Source: Rhodococcus sp. P1Y (GTDB taxonomy: Bacteria; Actinomycetota; Actinomycetes; Mycobacteriales; Mycobacteriaceae). From it: 64,000 bases of DNA. Each line of letters begins with the position of its first letter. Position 1 is the stretch's first letter. The stretch covers positions 1,426,001 through 1,490,000 of the forward strand of contig NZ_CP032762.1 in NCBI RefSeq assembly GCF_003641205.1, read 5' to 3'. The notes under the pieces are model-generated. The model was given only the letters and a program-made list of their open reading frames with translations, did no database searches and was not told the origin of the DNA. The position numbers and the translations under genes are program-made. This document shows, in pieces, positions 44,181 through 55,900 of this stretch.

Positions 44181-46889
44181 ATGACAGTGAATGAGAACGT
44201 GCCTGGACGTACTGCCGATGGCTTTCTGGTCGTCGAGCTACGCACCCATGGTGTCAGCGGTACTCCGCCCGCCTCCATCCTCGGCGCCAAATCCGTCGTC
44301 CAGATCAACCCCGGACGTCACGGACGGTTCTTTCAGGAAGCCGAGCCCACTAATCCGGAGGAAGCCAATCCATACCAACATCCGATAACCTTCGGCGAAG
44401 TTCCGCATGACCGGCTTCGTGAGGCCTACCACTGGGGGAGCATGACTTCCGGTGGATTCATGCAGGCGATGTGGGCACTGCTGCTGCCATTCGCTTTGGT
44501 GAACGTGGCGCAGTGGATGCTGCCTGCACCGACCGGCACGAAAACGGCCAAGTTGGTAACCATGGCGCGAGCGCTCATTCGCATCATCGGATTGTTGCTG
44601 ACTGCGTTGATCTCAGCGCAGTTGACGGTGATCGTCGCCGACCTGTTCTTTGCACAATGTTTGTCGGCCACGGTTCCCAGTCCGCAATCGTCAGCGTGCT
44701 GGAGTTCCGAGTCGATCGCAGGGCACCTGCCGTCATGGCTGGAGCGGTGGACCCCCGCCAAACTGGTTATCGCCGATATTCCCGACGCGCTGCGCGCCCA
44801 CCCCCTTGCGGGCGCCCTCGTCATCGCTGCTGTCGTAACCGCAGCGGTGGTTGTGTGTGGAACGATGACCGGAGCAAAGTACGCAAAGACGCTTGGATTC
44901 GAGGAAGATCCGACGGCGGACGTAGCCGCATCCGCCGAACCATTGCCGGCGGTAGACGCACCAGATGCGATCGGGCGAGCAGAATTTCGTGCCACGTCGA
45001 GCGAGTCGGAGACTGCGCCCGCACTGAGGACGCTGCATACCGTCGCAGCATTCTGTTCCGCTGCACTCCTCTTGCTCGGTATGTGGCGGTGGTCGGGCCA
45101 CAACGCAGAGACGTATCTCTGGGGCGCGGCCGTTGCGCTGTCGCTGCTGGCGCTTGTTTGCGGTGCCGCACTCGACGATCCGACGCTGTCCGGCGGCCGG
45201 TATTCCGGTTACCACCAACTTGCACAGAAGTTCCTGAGTGGCAAACCTGGCTGGATTCTCAGTGCCCTCGCCTTCGGTGTGTTCGTCGGAGTGTGCGCCC
45301 TTGTGGTGCCCGGCAGGCTCGACCGATCCGAATTCGGTGTTTCGCTGGCTGGCGTCAACGACGGTGTCTCACTCCTCATGATCACCCTGTGCGGAGCTTG
45401 CTTGCTTTTGTTGGTCTTGGTTCTTCCCGCTGGAGTCGGACAGTGGAGATTCCAGAAGGAAGTGATCTGGGAATCCGATCCGGAGTCGGGTGATCGGGTG
45501 CCGGTCAAATTCAGAGCAATGCTGTTCGGTGTCCACGCGCCGTTCGTCGCCAGCCTGGCTTGTCTGCTGGGAGCGGGTCTGGGCGCAGGACTGGCCGAGA
45601 TCGTCGCCCACTTCCTGGTACAGAACGATGAAAAGGTGCGGCTTCCGGGTATCTATCAGGCGGTTGCTTTGCTCTGGGGGGTGATGGCGTGCGGTTTGGC
45701 GATCTTGGCCATCTGTGCGCTTGTGGTGCTGAACTTAAGGCTGGAGTTCAGCAGGTTGTACCGAGACGCCCAGATTCTTCAGTTCGGAGATACGCCTCTG
45801 AGTCTCGGCGAGACAGTGAAATTCGGGTCCAGATGGTTCCTTTCCCGCATCAATCAATCACTGCATCGGATCGTTGCGTACATGGTTGTGTTGGGTGTAC
45901 TCGGCGGCATCGTCTCGATCTACACCGCGGACAACCTGCCTGCGTGGCTGTATTCGTTACGGGACAGACTAATTGGCTGGTTTGTCGAGCCTGCGGCAGA
46001 GCTTGCCCGTCACTGGGATCGACTCGGCGATGCGGACTGGGCGAAATGGCAGGGAGTCCTTGAGGGCGTCGGGCTCGCGGTGATCGGATTCCTCGTCGTG
46101 ACGCTGCTACGGTCGATAATGAATGCCCGGAAGAACCCGGACAAGAGCGGCAGAAACTTGGGTGTCATCTGGGACATTGTGTCGTTCTGGCCGCGCGAAG
46201 CACATCCTGTGACGCCAATGTCGTATGCGCCTCGGGCACTCGATGACCTCGTCGGCCGGATCTACCACCATCTGGAGTGGAATCCGAAAAGCGAGACGTT
46301 CAGCAACGGAACGGCTCCCAATACCCGCATCGTGCTCTGCGGACACAGTCAGGGTTCACTGCTGATGTACGCAGCCGTACTCCAGATCGACCGCGAGCTG
46401 GTGGAGCACGAGAACCGAGCGGCGATCCTCGAGCGGATTGGGCTGATGACATACGGCTCTCAACTGCAATGGGCCTTTGCCCGCGGGTTTCCCAGCATGC
46501 TCAGCTTTGAATCACATGCGCGCGTGATGAAGTCGCTGGGAGGCAAGTGGCACAACCTGATTCGGTTCACAGACTTCGTGGGTGGCCCCGTGCTCTCCTG
46601 GAAGCGTGTGCCGGAAGGGGCGACGTCGATGAGAGCGACTGTTCTTGTGGACGGCGACGACAGTACCCCACCAAATAATCCCGTCTACCAAAAATGCGCC
46701 CCGAAATCCCCCGAAAACGGCCACCTGAGGCTCGGCAACGAGCACTGGTTCGCGGATCCTGCGCCCAGTAGTACAGAGATGCTGGGCCACTCGAACTACA
46801 TGGCAAGTGCGCACTGGGACAGCGTCTTGGGAGAGTGTGTGAGGCGCACCATCCCAACTGCTGCCGAGGTGCAAAACTCCGAGGCGTAA
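44181..46889 (+). CDS. Multi-spanning membrane protein with alpha/beta-hydrolase domain
   Basis: A 902-residue protein that I do not recognise by name. The N-terminus carries ELRTHGVSGTPPAS, resembling the HG oxyanion motif of alpha/beta hydrolases. Residues ~95-640 contain about eleven hydrophobic segments (for example ALVIAAVVTAAVVVCG and LLMITLCGACLLLLVLVL). The last ~200 residues hold RIVLCGHSQGSLLMYAAVLQ, a typical lipase nucleophile elbow at about residue 720, and a late His in LGHSNYMASAHWD. A membrane-embedded lipase or thioesterase is therefore likely. ATG 44181 follows AAGGG by 10 bases; a longer reading from 44109 is possible. It stands alone and is convergent with the DUF4012 gene. 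Confidence 0.7.
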   Translation: MTVNENVPGRTADGFLVVELRTHGVSGTPPASILGAKSVVQINPGRHGRFFQEAEPTNPEEANPYQHPITFGEVPHDRLREAYHWGSMTSGGFMQAMWALLLPFALVNVAQWMLPAPTGTKTAKLVTMARALIRIIGLLLTALISAQLTVIVADLFFAQCLSATVPSPQSSACWSSESIAGHLPSWLERWTPAKLVIADIPDALRAHPLAGALVIAAVVTAAVVVCGTMTGAKYAKTLGFEEDPTADVAASAEPLPAVDAPDAIGRAEFRATSSESETAPALRTLHTVAAFCSAALLLLGMWRWSGHNAETYLWGAAVALSLLALVCGAALDDPTLSGGRYSGYHQLAQKFLSGKPGWILSALAFGVFVGVCALVVPGRLDRSEFGVSLAGVNDGVSLLMITLCGACLLLLVLVLPAGVGQWRFQKEVIWESDPESGDRVPVKFRAMLFGVHAPFVASLACLLGAGLGAGLAEIVAHFLVQNDEKVRLPGIYQAVALLWGVMACGLAILAICALVVLNLRLEFSRLYRDAQILQFGDTPLSLGETVKFGSRWFLSRINQSLHRIVAYMVVLGVLGGIVSIYTADNLPAWLYSLRDRLIGWFVEPAAELARHWDRLGDADWAKWQGVLEGVGLAVIGFLVVTLLRSIMNARKNPDKSGRNLGVIWDIVSFWPREAHPVTPMSYAPRALDDLVGRIYHHLEWNPKSETFSNGTAPNTRIVLCGHSQGSLLMYAAVLQIDRELVEHENRAAILERIGLMTYGSQLQWAFARGFPSMLSFESHARVMKSLGGKWHNLIRFTDFVGGPVLSWKRVPEGATSMRATVLVDGDDSTPPNNPVYQKCAPKSPENGHLRLGNEHWFADPAPSSTEMLGHSNYMASAHWDSVLGECVRRTIPTAAEVQNSEA

Positions 46890-46930
46890 CGCGTTGTTCT
46901 GCCGACTCCGTTCCAGGAGTAAGCACCCAT

Positions 46931-46986
46931 TTTGCCGACCTGGACACCCTGCTATGACGAGAACAGAGGTGCCAGCTCGGCAAAAA
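46931..46986. repeat. Long imperfect inverted repeat between convergent genes
   Basis: The left arm at 46931-46949 (TTTTGCCGACCTGGACACC) matches the inverse of 46969-46986 with one mismatch and one bulge, around a loop of about 19 bases. The outer ends are T4 and A4. It lies between the convergent hydrolase and DUF4012 genes and may stop transcription from both sides, but it lacks a U-run after the stem. Confidence 0.6.
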
Positions 46987-47093
46987 CAGTGCTAGCCCTC
47001 GGATCGCAGTTGACGTTCGCAACCGCGCTACAGATCGACCGCGACCTGAATGCTTGCGAAACCGAGAAGCTACCCTCGAACGCCTAGCCAACA

Positions 47094-47114
47094 CCTAATT
47101 ACGCCAAAATTAGG
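47094..47114. repeat. Small perfect inverted repeat near the DUF4012 gene end
   Basis: CCTAATT (47094-47100) and AATTAGG (47108-47114) flank the loop ACGCCAA. It lies 33 bases beyond the DUF4012 stop codon and is A/T-rich, so it may be part of that gene's terminator. Confidence 0.4.
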
Positions 47115-47147
47115 CGATAGAGGACCGGCTTCGAGCGCGAACTCAGC

Positions 47148-48923
47148 TCAGCACTGCGGAACGTCGACGGTGATGCTGGGGTCGTCGACGAGTGGTTGCT
47201 TCGGAACCACGGCCTCACCCGGCACCGAGGGCTCTTCGAGCTCCCACACGACCGTCGAGGACTCCCCGGGTGGAACGGTGAGGTACGCCGCCTGCACGGG
47301 ATGCCCCAGTTCGGTTCCACCCTGAACCGAGAACGCGCTGACGCCGTCGACCTTCGTCGACACGATTTTCGCGCCCTGCGTGCCGTAGAGATAGACGATC
47401 GACTCGTTGGTGCCGTAAGGGACGCCGGGCTGGAACGTACTCGCCACGTAGGAAGTGAGACCGTTCGGATCGACGTTGTTGGTCAACGTGGCGGTCACTG
47501 TCGACTTCCGCGTCGGGCCGGTGCATGATTCCGCGGTGTAGCTGATGTCGCGAGCAAGGTAGTAGTCGAGCTTGTTGCCGCCCGCATTGTTGACGACGAC
47601 GTTGGCGTACGGGGCGGGATCATCGGGCAACGTGTGGCCGATCTTGGTGCCGGACAGAACATCCTGCTCGGCGGGATCCGCACTCCAGATCTGAATGCGG
47701 CCCTCGCTGCCCGCGCGGCCCACGGCGTCGAGCAGCTTTCTGGTCGGTGCGACACCGGTGGTCATCTTGCCCACTACGGCCGCCGCGATCTCCTGTAGAT
47801 ACGCCTTGCGGGCGATCTGATCGTCACCGAAACGCGAGTACGCCGTCGACAACGTGACCTCGACGACGTTGTCGCCGGAGATGACCTCGCCGTCGGCCAA
47901 CGTGATGGGGCCCGTCGCGTCGAGGATGTAGCCGAGTGCGATGGGATCGGTGCCGATCGCCCCGTTCAACTGCTCGCCGGTCTGCTCGGCCCACATCGAC
48001 GACCAGATCTGACCTGCGTACGGAAAGTTCGGGCTCGCATTGGAATTGCGGAAATCAGTGGTGGTGTTTCGGGGACCCCACAGCGCGTTGTACTCGGGAC
48101 CCAGATCGATGGGTCGTTCGGCGAACTCGAGCTCGTTGTTGCTACCGAGTGTGTCGACGCGTGCGGTCCCGTCCTCTGCGCGCAGAATGCCGAAGCCGCC
48201 GAGCAGACCGCCGGTGCCGCGCGCCTCGGCGTTCGTCTGAAACGCCAGGAAGTACGAGCGCGGGCCGCTCGCGCCCATCATCGTCGGGACGAGCTTGCTT
48301 GCCGTATAGGTGTTGGTGAGCAAGCCGGCAAGATCGTGAGTCTGATTCTCCAACTGGACCCGTGCGTCCTGCACGACCCCGAGGTAGGCCGGATCCTCGA
48401 TGGCCTGTGCCCTGGCGTAGAGGTCTTCGGCAGCTGCCGACGTCGACGCGAGGACGGGTTCGGCGTCGATCAGGGCCTGGAGGTTCACCCGCCCACCACC
48501 TTCGACGATGCTGTCCGGTGAGATGCTCGCACTCGCATCCGATGCAGGCTCGAGCACATCGACCGCCAAGCCGTGGACCACGTCGGCGATCTCGGTGATC
48601 GTGGCGATGGGACTGCCGAGATACGGAACGGCGCCTGCGACGGTGAACGGAAGTGAGGACGCGGCATTTTGTGCCTTCGCGGCAGAATTCGACGCATCTG
48701 CGGCTGCCGCCTTCGCGCCCTGCACGTCGCCGTCGAGAAGCGCATCCTTGGCCGAATTGGCAGCAGTACGAGTCGCTTCGAGATTCGATTTGGCGCTGAC
48801 GGCCTCGTAGGCAAGCCACGCGACGAAGGCGACGACGATCAAAACCACAACTCCGACCCCGATGAGGACGGGCCGTTTCTTGCTCGTGCTCGATCTCGGT
48901 GCTGACTCGGTGCTGTGGGTCAT
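47148..48923 (-). CDS. DUF4012 domain envelope protein
   Basis: A 591-residue protein of the DUF4012 family, found near actinobacterial polysaccharide loci but without an assigned function. It has a short Ser/Lys-rich cytoplasmic start, one hydrophobic segment at about residues 18-40 (VLIGVGVVVLIVVAFVAWLAY), an Ala-rich coiled region (~45-90), and a large extracellular DUF4012 domain with YFLAFQTNAEARGTGGLLGGFG and FPYAGQIWSSMWAEQTGE. Near the C-terminus is a beta-rich part with YYLARDISYTAESC. The ATG at 48923 has GAGGAG about 10 bases upstream. It is transcribed away from the sugar transferase gene and may organise or anchor surface polymer. Confidence 0.88.
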   Translation of the reverse strand: MTHSTESAPRSSTSKKRPVLIGVGVVVLIVVAFVAWLAYEAVSAKSNLEATRTAANSAKDALLDGDVQGAKAAAADASNSAAKAQNAASSLPFTVAGAVPYLGSPIATITEIADVVHGLAVDVLEPASDASASISPDSIVEGGGRVNLQALIDAEPVLASTSAAAEDLYARAQAIEDPAYLGVVQDARVQLENQTHDLAGLLTNTYTASKLVPTMMGASGPRSYFLAFQTNAEARGTGGLLGGFGILRAEDGTARVDTLGSNNELEFAERPIDLGPEYNALWGPRNTTTDFRNSNASPNFPYAGQIWSSMWAEQTGEQLNGAIGTDPIALGYILDATGPITLADGEVISGDNVVEVTLSTAYSRFGDDQIARKAYLQEIAAAVVGKMTTGVAPTRKLLDAVGRAGSEGRIQIWSADPAEQDVLSGTKIGHTLPDDPAPYANVVVNNAGGNKLDYYLARDISYTAESCTGPTRKSTVTATLTNNVDPNGLTSYVASTFQPGVPYGTNESIVYLYGTQGAKIVSTKVDGVSAFSVQGGTELGHPVQAAYLTVPPGESSTVVWELEEPSVPGEAVVPKQPLVDDPSITVDVPQC

Positions 48924-49164
48924 CGTTCTTTTGCTCCTCGTGGCCTTCAGTTCGGATGACTGGTGCACCGGGAAGAGTAGTGCTTAGGCGACGAGAACGT
49001 GCGAGCGAGCTGAATGTCCTTCAGGCAAATAACACATTAACGAACTTCGCAAAGTGCAATGTGACGGAAATGACAGAGCGTTACTGAAATCGTAACGTAA
49101 TAGTGGTGCAATACGACGTCTGTTGTGTTGTTCAGAGGGCTCACGATCGAGCGCGAATGTTTCG

Positions 49165-49755
49165 ATGGAAGGGAAGCGGTTGGGCCAGGCGCCGAGCTCG
49201 AAGGGTCGAGACGGATTCGGCGAGGCTCGGCTGAAGCCGTGGGACGCCGCCGTCAAAGCTGTGTTCGACCGCGTCGTGGCGTCGGCGATGCTCCTACTGC
49301 TGACCCCGGTTCTGGTGACGTGCGCCCTCGTCGTCAAATGCGTGGACCCACGTAGCCCCGCGATCGACAGGTTGCCCAGGTTCGATCGGGAGGGCAGAGA
49401 ATTCGAACTGCACAACTTCCGCGTACCGACGTTGCCGCCGGTGAGGTGGGCTATCGAGCGCCTCGGCTTACGACACCTGCCCGAGCTCGTCAACGTGATG
49501 AGAGGCGAGATGAGCCTCGTCGGGCCACGCCCGCTAGCGGTGCAGTCGGCTCCGCTCGTCGGGTCGACCATTCGGCCGGGCATGACCGGGCTGTGGGTCC
49601 TGGAGCCGGCCGCCGAGCGCACGCCGCAGCAGATCGCCGAACTCACTCACTCGTACGCATCGTCATGGTCCCTCGCGACCGACATCGACATCTTGGTGAG
49701 GTCTGCCGGCGCGGTCCGATACGGGCCCAATTCGTCCTTGCGCGATCGGCATTGA
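49165..49755 (+). CDS. Sugar transferase-like protein lacking the catalytic Asp-Glu pair
   Basis: A 196-residue relative of the monotopic phosphoglycosyl transferases that start polysaccharide chains. It keeps a membrane helix (VVASAMLLLLTPVLVTCALVV), HNFRVP in place of KFRSM, LPELVNVMRGEMSLVGPRPL and RPGMTGLWVLEP, and the closing WSLATDIDILVRSAG. However, the catalytic pair found as Asp411-Glu412 in the protein at 22852 is Arg103-His104 here (49471-49476), and the usual Gln/Gly-rich loop before FR is shortened. It is probably not an active transferase. ATG 49165 has no good ribosome site. It is upstream of the NRPS gene and divergent from DUF4012. Confidence 0.8.
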   Translation: MEGKRLGQAPSSKGRDGFGEARLKPWDAAVKAVFDRVVASAMLLLLTPVLVTCALVVKCVDPRSPAIDRLPRFDREGREFELHNFRVPTLPPVRWAIERLGLRHLPELVNVMRGEMSLVGPRPLAVQSAPLVGSTIRPGMTGLWVLEPAAERTPQQIAELTHSYASSWSLATDIDILVRSAGAVRYGPNSSLRDRH

Positions 49756-49965
49756 CCGCCGAAACAATCATTTCGAACTTTTTCTATGACATTTCCGTAA
49801 TCAAGCCGAGATGAGCCTTCCAGGCCGTCCAGAAACTTTCTTGGACTTATCCGAGAAGTGGAGCAATGGCCGCCGGTCCACTACTTTGACGGAAGGTGTC
49901 TGTAGATCAACGTCGATTCGATGATGTTCGGTGGATCCATTGCCAAGCAGTCGGCACTGACGGTT

Positions 49966-49971
49966 GAGGAG
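49966..49971 (+). promoter_or_regulatory. Ribosome binding site fixing the NRPS start
   Basis: AGGAGG, extended by three further G bases, stands 7 bases before GTG at 49979-49981. It excludes the upstream in-frame TTG at 49964, which would overlap this site. Confidence 0.75.
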
Positions 49972-49978
49972 GGGGCAC

Positions 49979-52900
49979 GTGTCTGCAGTAGAAAGCGCAT
50001 CGACTGACGATGGCCGCTTTCCGCTGTCCGCAGCCCAACTGAACATCTACTTCGCCCAGAAGATCGCACCCGACGTTCCGTTCACCGTCGCGCAATACGT
50101 CGAGATTCGCGGGGAGATCGATCCCGCAGTACTGATCCGAGCGACGGACATCGCCTGCCGCGATCTCGAGTCACCCGGTGTCCGGCTCACCGAGGTCGAC
50201 GGTCGCCCATTGCAGTGGTTCGACACCAACGTTCCGTACGCGATGATCTACAAGGACCTGCGCCACCAGTCGGACCCAGTCGCGTACGCACAGCAGTACA
50301 TGGACGAGCACCACCGACAACCTGTCGATCTGGTTCACGATCAACTGATCGTTTCCGAGATCATCCAGGTCGGTGACGCACATTACTTCTGGTACAGCCG
50401 CGCTCATCACGTCGTCATGGACGGCCTCGGTGCCATCTCCGTGCAGGAACGCACTGCAGCCGCATACACGGCGCTAATTACCGACACTGACATCCCGAAG
50501 ACAAGGGCCGTCGGAGTACGCGAGATCTACGACTACGAGGCTTCCTACGTCGACTCCTCCCGCCAAGAGACGGACCGCCGGTATTGGCAGGGTCGACTCG
50601 AAGGCCACGCCGACGCACCTCGCTTGGCGCGGTCGTCCTCGCTTCCGAGTGGAGTATCGGTCAGCGTCGGAGCCGTGCTGGACAACGACATCGCCGACGC
50701 CATGGCCGACGTTGCCCGTCGGTACAACTCGTCCGACGTGCCCGTCGTGCTCGCGGCCTTCTCGTTGTACCTCGCTCGGATGACCGACACCGAAGACGTG
50801 ATGCTCAGCCTGCCCGTGTCCGGCCGAGCGACGACCAAGCTGCGCGACTCCTCGGGCATGATGTCCAACATCGTGCCCCTGCGCGTAGGAGTCGACGCCG
50901 ACATCACCGTCGAGGAGCTTCTCCGGCGGATTCAGGTCGAGCTCACCGGCGCCCTCCGGCATCAGCGCTTCCGCGTCGAGGACATGCAGCGTTCGGTGGG
51001 TGCGGGGTTGAGGGGAGACCTGGGGAGGCGGGAGCGCAGCCTGCGGAGTGACCTTGGTAGGCCGGGCGCTTTCGGTCCGACGGTGAATATCATGATGTAC
51101 GACAGCACGATTCGGCTCGGTGACGTCGTCGGCGAGTACCGCGTGCTCTCGAGCGGCCCGATCGACGACATGATGGTCAACGTGTACCCGGGTGTGGCTG
51201 GGTCCAGTACCCGCGTCGACTTCCTCGGCAATCCTGCGGTGTACACCACGGACGAGCTCGCGGTGCATCACGCGCGGTTCCTCGAGGTCCTCACATCGCT
51301 GGTTGCTGCACCGGATGGTTTGTTGCTCAGCAATATTCGACTGTCCTACGACGCAAACCTGGCGTACGTCGAGGACACTACGACTGTCGAGCCTGTGGTG
51401 CTGCCGACGCTTCTGTGCGGCGGTGTCACCCTGCACGCCCACGGCGTCGAACTCGGGCCTGCGGATTTCGTCGAACGCACGGAACACGTTGCGGCCCAGC
51501 TCATCGCGCTGGGCGCAGGTCAGGAAACGCGAGTAGCTTCGGCGCTCGAACGTTCTGAGCTGTCGGTGCTCGTCCTTGCTGCGATCGCGGCAGCGGGAGC
51601 GTCCTACGTTCCGATCGATCCGCGCGAACCTGCCCAGCGACTCGACGGGTTACTCGTCGATGCGGGCGTGTCCTTCGGGATCGCGTCGCGGGCGTCCATC
51701 GCCGAACTTCCCGGCGCTGTCGACTGGCTCGCGATCGAGGATCTGCTAGACGCCAACGACGGCGCCGATGCCCCCACCTACCGGGCGCCGCCCCAACACC
51801 TCGACAACGAAGCCTACGTCATCCACACCTCGGGATCGACGGGAAAACCGAAGGCTGTCAGCGTCACTCATCGTGGACTCGCACAGTTGGCTGCCACTGT
51901 GGTTGACCGATATCACGTGACGAGTTCGTCGCGCGTGCTCCATCTTGCGTCCCCGGTGTTCGACGCCTCCATTCAGGAGATTCTCGCCGCGTTCGCCGCG
52001 CGCGCGTCCCTCGTGGTGGCTCCCGCCGATGTCTACGCGGGTCGACCGCTGGCCGAGTTGACCACCCGCACCCGAATCACCCACCTGATCACGTCGCCGT
52101 CAGTTCTCGCGACGCTGCAGCCTGAGGACCTGCGCGGCGTCGAGGTGTTCGATGTCGGCGGTGAGGATTGCCCGCCGGCGCTGCGTGACCGGTTCGCCGA
52201 ATCCGGTGTCATGCTCAATGCTTACGGACCCACCGAGACCACTGTTCTCGCAACACTGTCCGATCCGATGACCGCCGGGGGCCGGATCACCATCGGCACC
52301 GCGCTGCCGGGGGTCCGCGCGCTCGTGCTCGATACTGCCCTACGACCCACCCCTCACGGTGGAACCGGCGAACTGTACCTCGGCGGCGAGGGCGTCGCCC
52401 GCGGATACGTGGGTCGACCCGGTCTGACTGCCGCGCGGTTCGTCGCCGATCCCGGTGCGCCGGGCCAACGGCTCTACCGCACCGGAGACATCGTCCGCTC
52501 AGCGGTGGACGGATCCGATCTCGAGTACGTCGGCAGGCGCGACGGCCAAATTCAGCTGCACGGTCGACGCCTCGAACTCGGCGAGGTCGAGGCGGTCGCC
52601 ACCACGTCGGCTGGCGTCACCGCTGCCGTCGCCGACGTACGAGACGACCGAATCACTCTCTACGTCACCGGCACCGATGTCGGCCTCGATTCGGTACTCC
52701 GCACTCGACTGCCCGGATGGATGGTGCCGCAGCGGATCGTGGTGCTCGACGCTCTGCCGCTGACGGCGAGCGGCAAGGTCGACCGCCGAGCGCTTCCGAG
52801 CCCGACCGCAGTCTCGTTGTCTGATTACGTTGCACCGCAGAGCGATACGGAGAAGGTGGTTGCCGGCGTCTTCGCCGACGTGCTCGGTGTTGCGGATGTG

Positions 52901-55900
52901 GGGCGCGATCACACGTTCTTCGAGCTGGGCGGAGACTCGCTCAGCGCGACTCGGGTGATCGCCCGGCTGGGTTCCGGATTGACGTTGCCCACGCTGTTCG
53001 ACACGCCGAGCGTGACAGCCGTCGCGGCAGCCCTCGATGCCGCCGTCGACCGGGAGGTATCGCTGGACTTGCTCGATACTGTTCTTCCCGAACGGGTTCC
53101 GTTGTCGTATTCCCAGCAGCGGCTGTGGTTCCTCAACCAGTTCGATTCGAGCTCGCCTGCCTACAACATGCCCGTCGGGATTCGGTTGGCACCCGGCACT
53201 GATGTGGCGCTCGTCGTCGCTGCACTGCGCGACGTGCTGGAACGGCACGAGTCGCTGCGAACCTACTTCCCGGACGACGGCGACGGCCCGCGTCAGGTGG
53301 TGTTGGCAACAAGCACTGTGCTCACCGACATCGCTGCGCGTCAGGTAGCAGCGGCGGACCTGAACGAGACGATCGAGAAGATCGCATCGACGGGATTCGA
53401 TGTTGCCCAGGGCCTTCCTCTTCGCGCCGAAGTGCTGGAGACCGCCGATTCTGTGGTAGCGGTGATCGTGTTGCACCACATAGCGGTCGACGGATGGTCC
53501 GTCGACCCGCTCGTGAAAGATTTCGCGGTCGCCCACGCCGCGCGCACCGCCGGGCATGCACCGACGTGGGGCCGTCTTCCCGCGCAGTACAGCCATTACG
53601 CCGTGTGGAACCGAGCCGTCGTCGATGCCGTCGCGGATGACCGACTGCGCTATTGGACTTCGGTGCTGGACGTCTCGGATGCGGGTGAGCACGACCTGCT
53701 CGCAGCGCTGCCCACCGATCGGCCCAGGCCTGCCGTGCAGTCGATGGTGATTGAAGGACTGCCGTTGGTCCTCGACGCGGACCTGGTGACACGACTCCAC
53801 CGCCGTGCCCAGTCGGCAGGCGCGACCACGTTCATGATCGTGCACGCCGCGCTCGCAGCAACGTTGAGCCGGTTCACCGGATCGACGCGAACCGTCATCG
53901 GCTCACCGACGGCTGGGCGGGGACACCCGGCGCTGGACGACATGGTGGGGATGTTCGTCGGCACCGTTCCGCTCGCCGTGACGGTCGACCCAGACGGGAG
54001 TGTCGACGATCTTGTCACCGCAGTGAGACGCGCCGACCTCGACGCGTTCGCGCATGCCGAGTTGCCGTTCGAACGAATCGTCGACGCAGTGGCCACCGAC
54101 CGTTCCCTCGACCGCCACCCGCTGTTCCAGGTGATGTTGGCCTTCGACAACGCTCACCACGAGTCGCTGGACGATCTACCGATCTCGTTGCATCCCATCG
54201 AGACTCGTACGTCGGAGTTCGACCTCAACGTGGTTCTCGCCGAATCGGAAGCAGGCATCTCAGGCCGTATCGAGTACGCCGTCGACCTGTACGACGAGCC
54301 CACCGTCGCCGAGTTCGCGTCGGTCTTTCTGACCGTCCTTCGAGCCGTCGTCACCGAACCGACCGCAATCGTCGGCGACCTGCAGTTGGCTGCGAGGAGC
54401 ACCGAGGCAGGTCCGGCACCGGTCGGAACCCTGCTCGACGTCCTGGCAACAGTTGGGACCGCGATCGACGGTGATACCCGGATCGAGTACGACGAGTTGG
54501 ACCGCCGGTCGAACAGGTTGGCGCGTTTACTGATTGCGCACGGTGTCGGCCCAGAATCCGTCGTTGCCCTGTCTCTGGAACGGTCGGCAGAGTACGTGCT
54601 TGCACTGTGGGCGATCGTGAAATCCGGCGCGGCGTTTGCCCCGATCGACCCTCACTATCCGGCTGCGCGGCGCGAGAAGATGCTCGACGGCATCGTGATC
54701 GGCGTCGGCGGTGACGAGACCGGAGTGACGTGGGTCGACGAATCCGAGGCGCTGATGCTCGCGGACGGCCCGATCGCAGACGGCGAGCGCACTGCGGCTC
54801 TGCGTCCCGACCACCCTGCATACGTCATCCATACCTCCGGATCTACCGGCACCCCCAAGCCGGTCACCGTGACCCACGCGAGCGTGTACGCGCTGGCCGG
54901 TCAGGTTGTTCCTCACTATGCTGTGACAGCGCAATCACGTGTGCTGCAGGGCTATTCGGTCAACTTCGACGCCGCGGTGCTGGAACTGGTGTTGGCGTTC
55001 GGTGCAGGTGCAACGCTGGTGATCGCGCCGCGCGACCTGGTCGACGGTGACGAAATCAGCCGATTCCTGACGTTGCACGGCGTCACGCACTACCTGTCGA
55101 CCCCCGCCGTGTTGGCGACGGTACCCGCCACTGCGGGGCTGACGACCGTTGCCGTCGGGGGTGATGTGCTCGGCTCCGACGTCGTTCGGCAATGGGCGCC
55201 CGGCCACCGAATGCTCAACGCGTACGGACCGACCGAGGCCACCGTCGTCGCTACGCTCACCGGACCGATGAAGGTCGACGGCACGGTCACCATCGGTAGA
55301 CCACTCGATTACGTCACTGCCCACGTGCTGGACCGCAGGCTGACGGCAGTTCCGGTAGGCGGCGTGGGCGAGCTGTACCTGGGAGGTGCCGGCCTTGCCC
55401 GCGGTTACGGAACACGCGCGGCGCTGACCGCCGAGCGCTTCGTCGCCGGCCGCGGCGGAACTCGGTTGTACCGCACCGGCGATCTCGTGCGTGTGGACCC
55501 CGCAGGCGAGCTTCAGCATCGCGGACGCATCGACTCCCAGGTGCAGTTGCGGGGCGTCCGCGTCGAACTGGGCGATATCGAGTCGACGTTGGCGTCGCAT
55601 CCTGACGTGCGAGGCGCGGTCGCAGCAGTGCGAGAGGACAGAATCCTCGCTTGGGTCGTCGGTATCGACGAGCTCGCGGCGAAACAGTGGCTGTTCGAGC
55701 GACTTCCGCTCGCCTTGGTACCCGCGACCGTGACCACGCTCGACCGTATTCCGTTGACCGGCAATGGAAAAGTGGACCTTGCCGCGCTGGAGACCCCAGT
55801 TCCGCCAGTTGTCGACGCCGCCGCAACGACATCGCTGTCCGAGGACGTCGTTCTCGGAATCTTCGCCGACAGCCTCGGAGTACTCGACCCTGCCGTCGAT

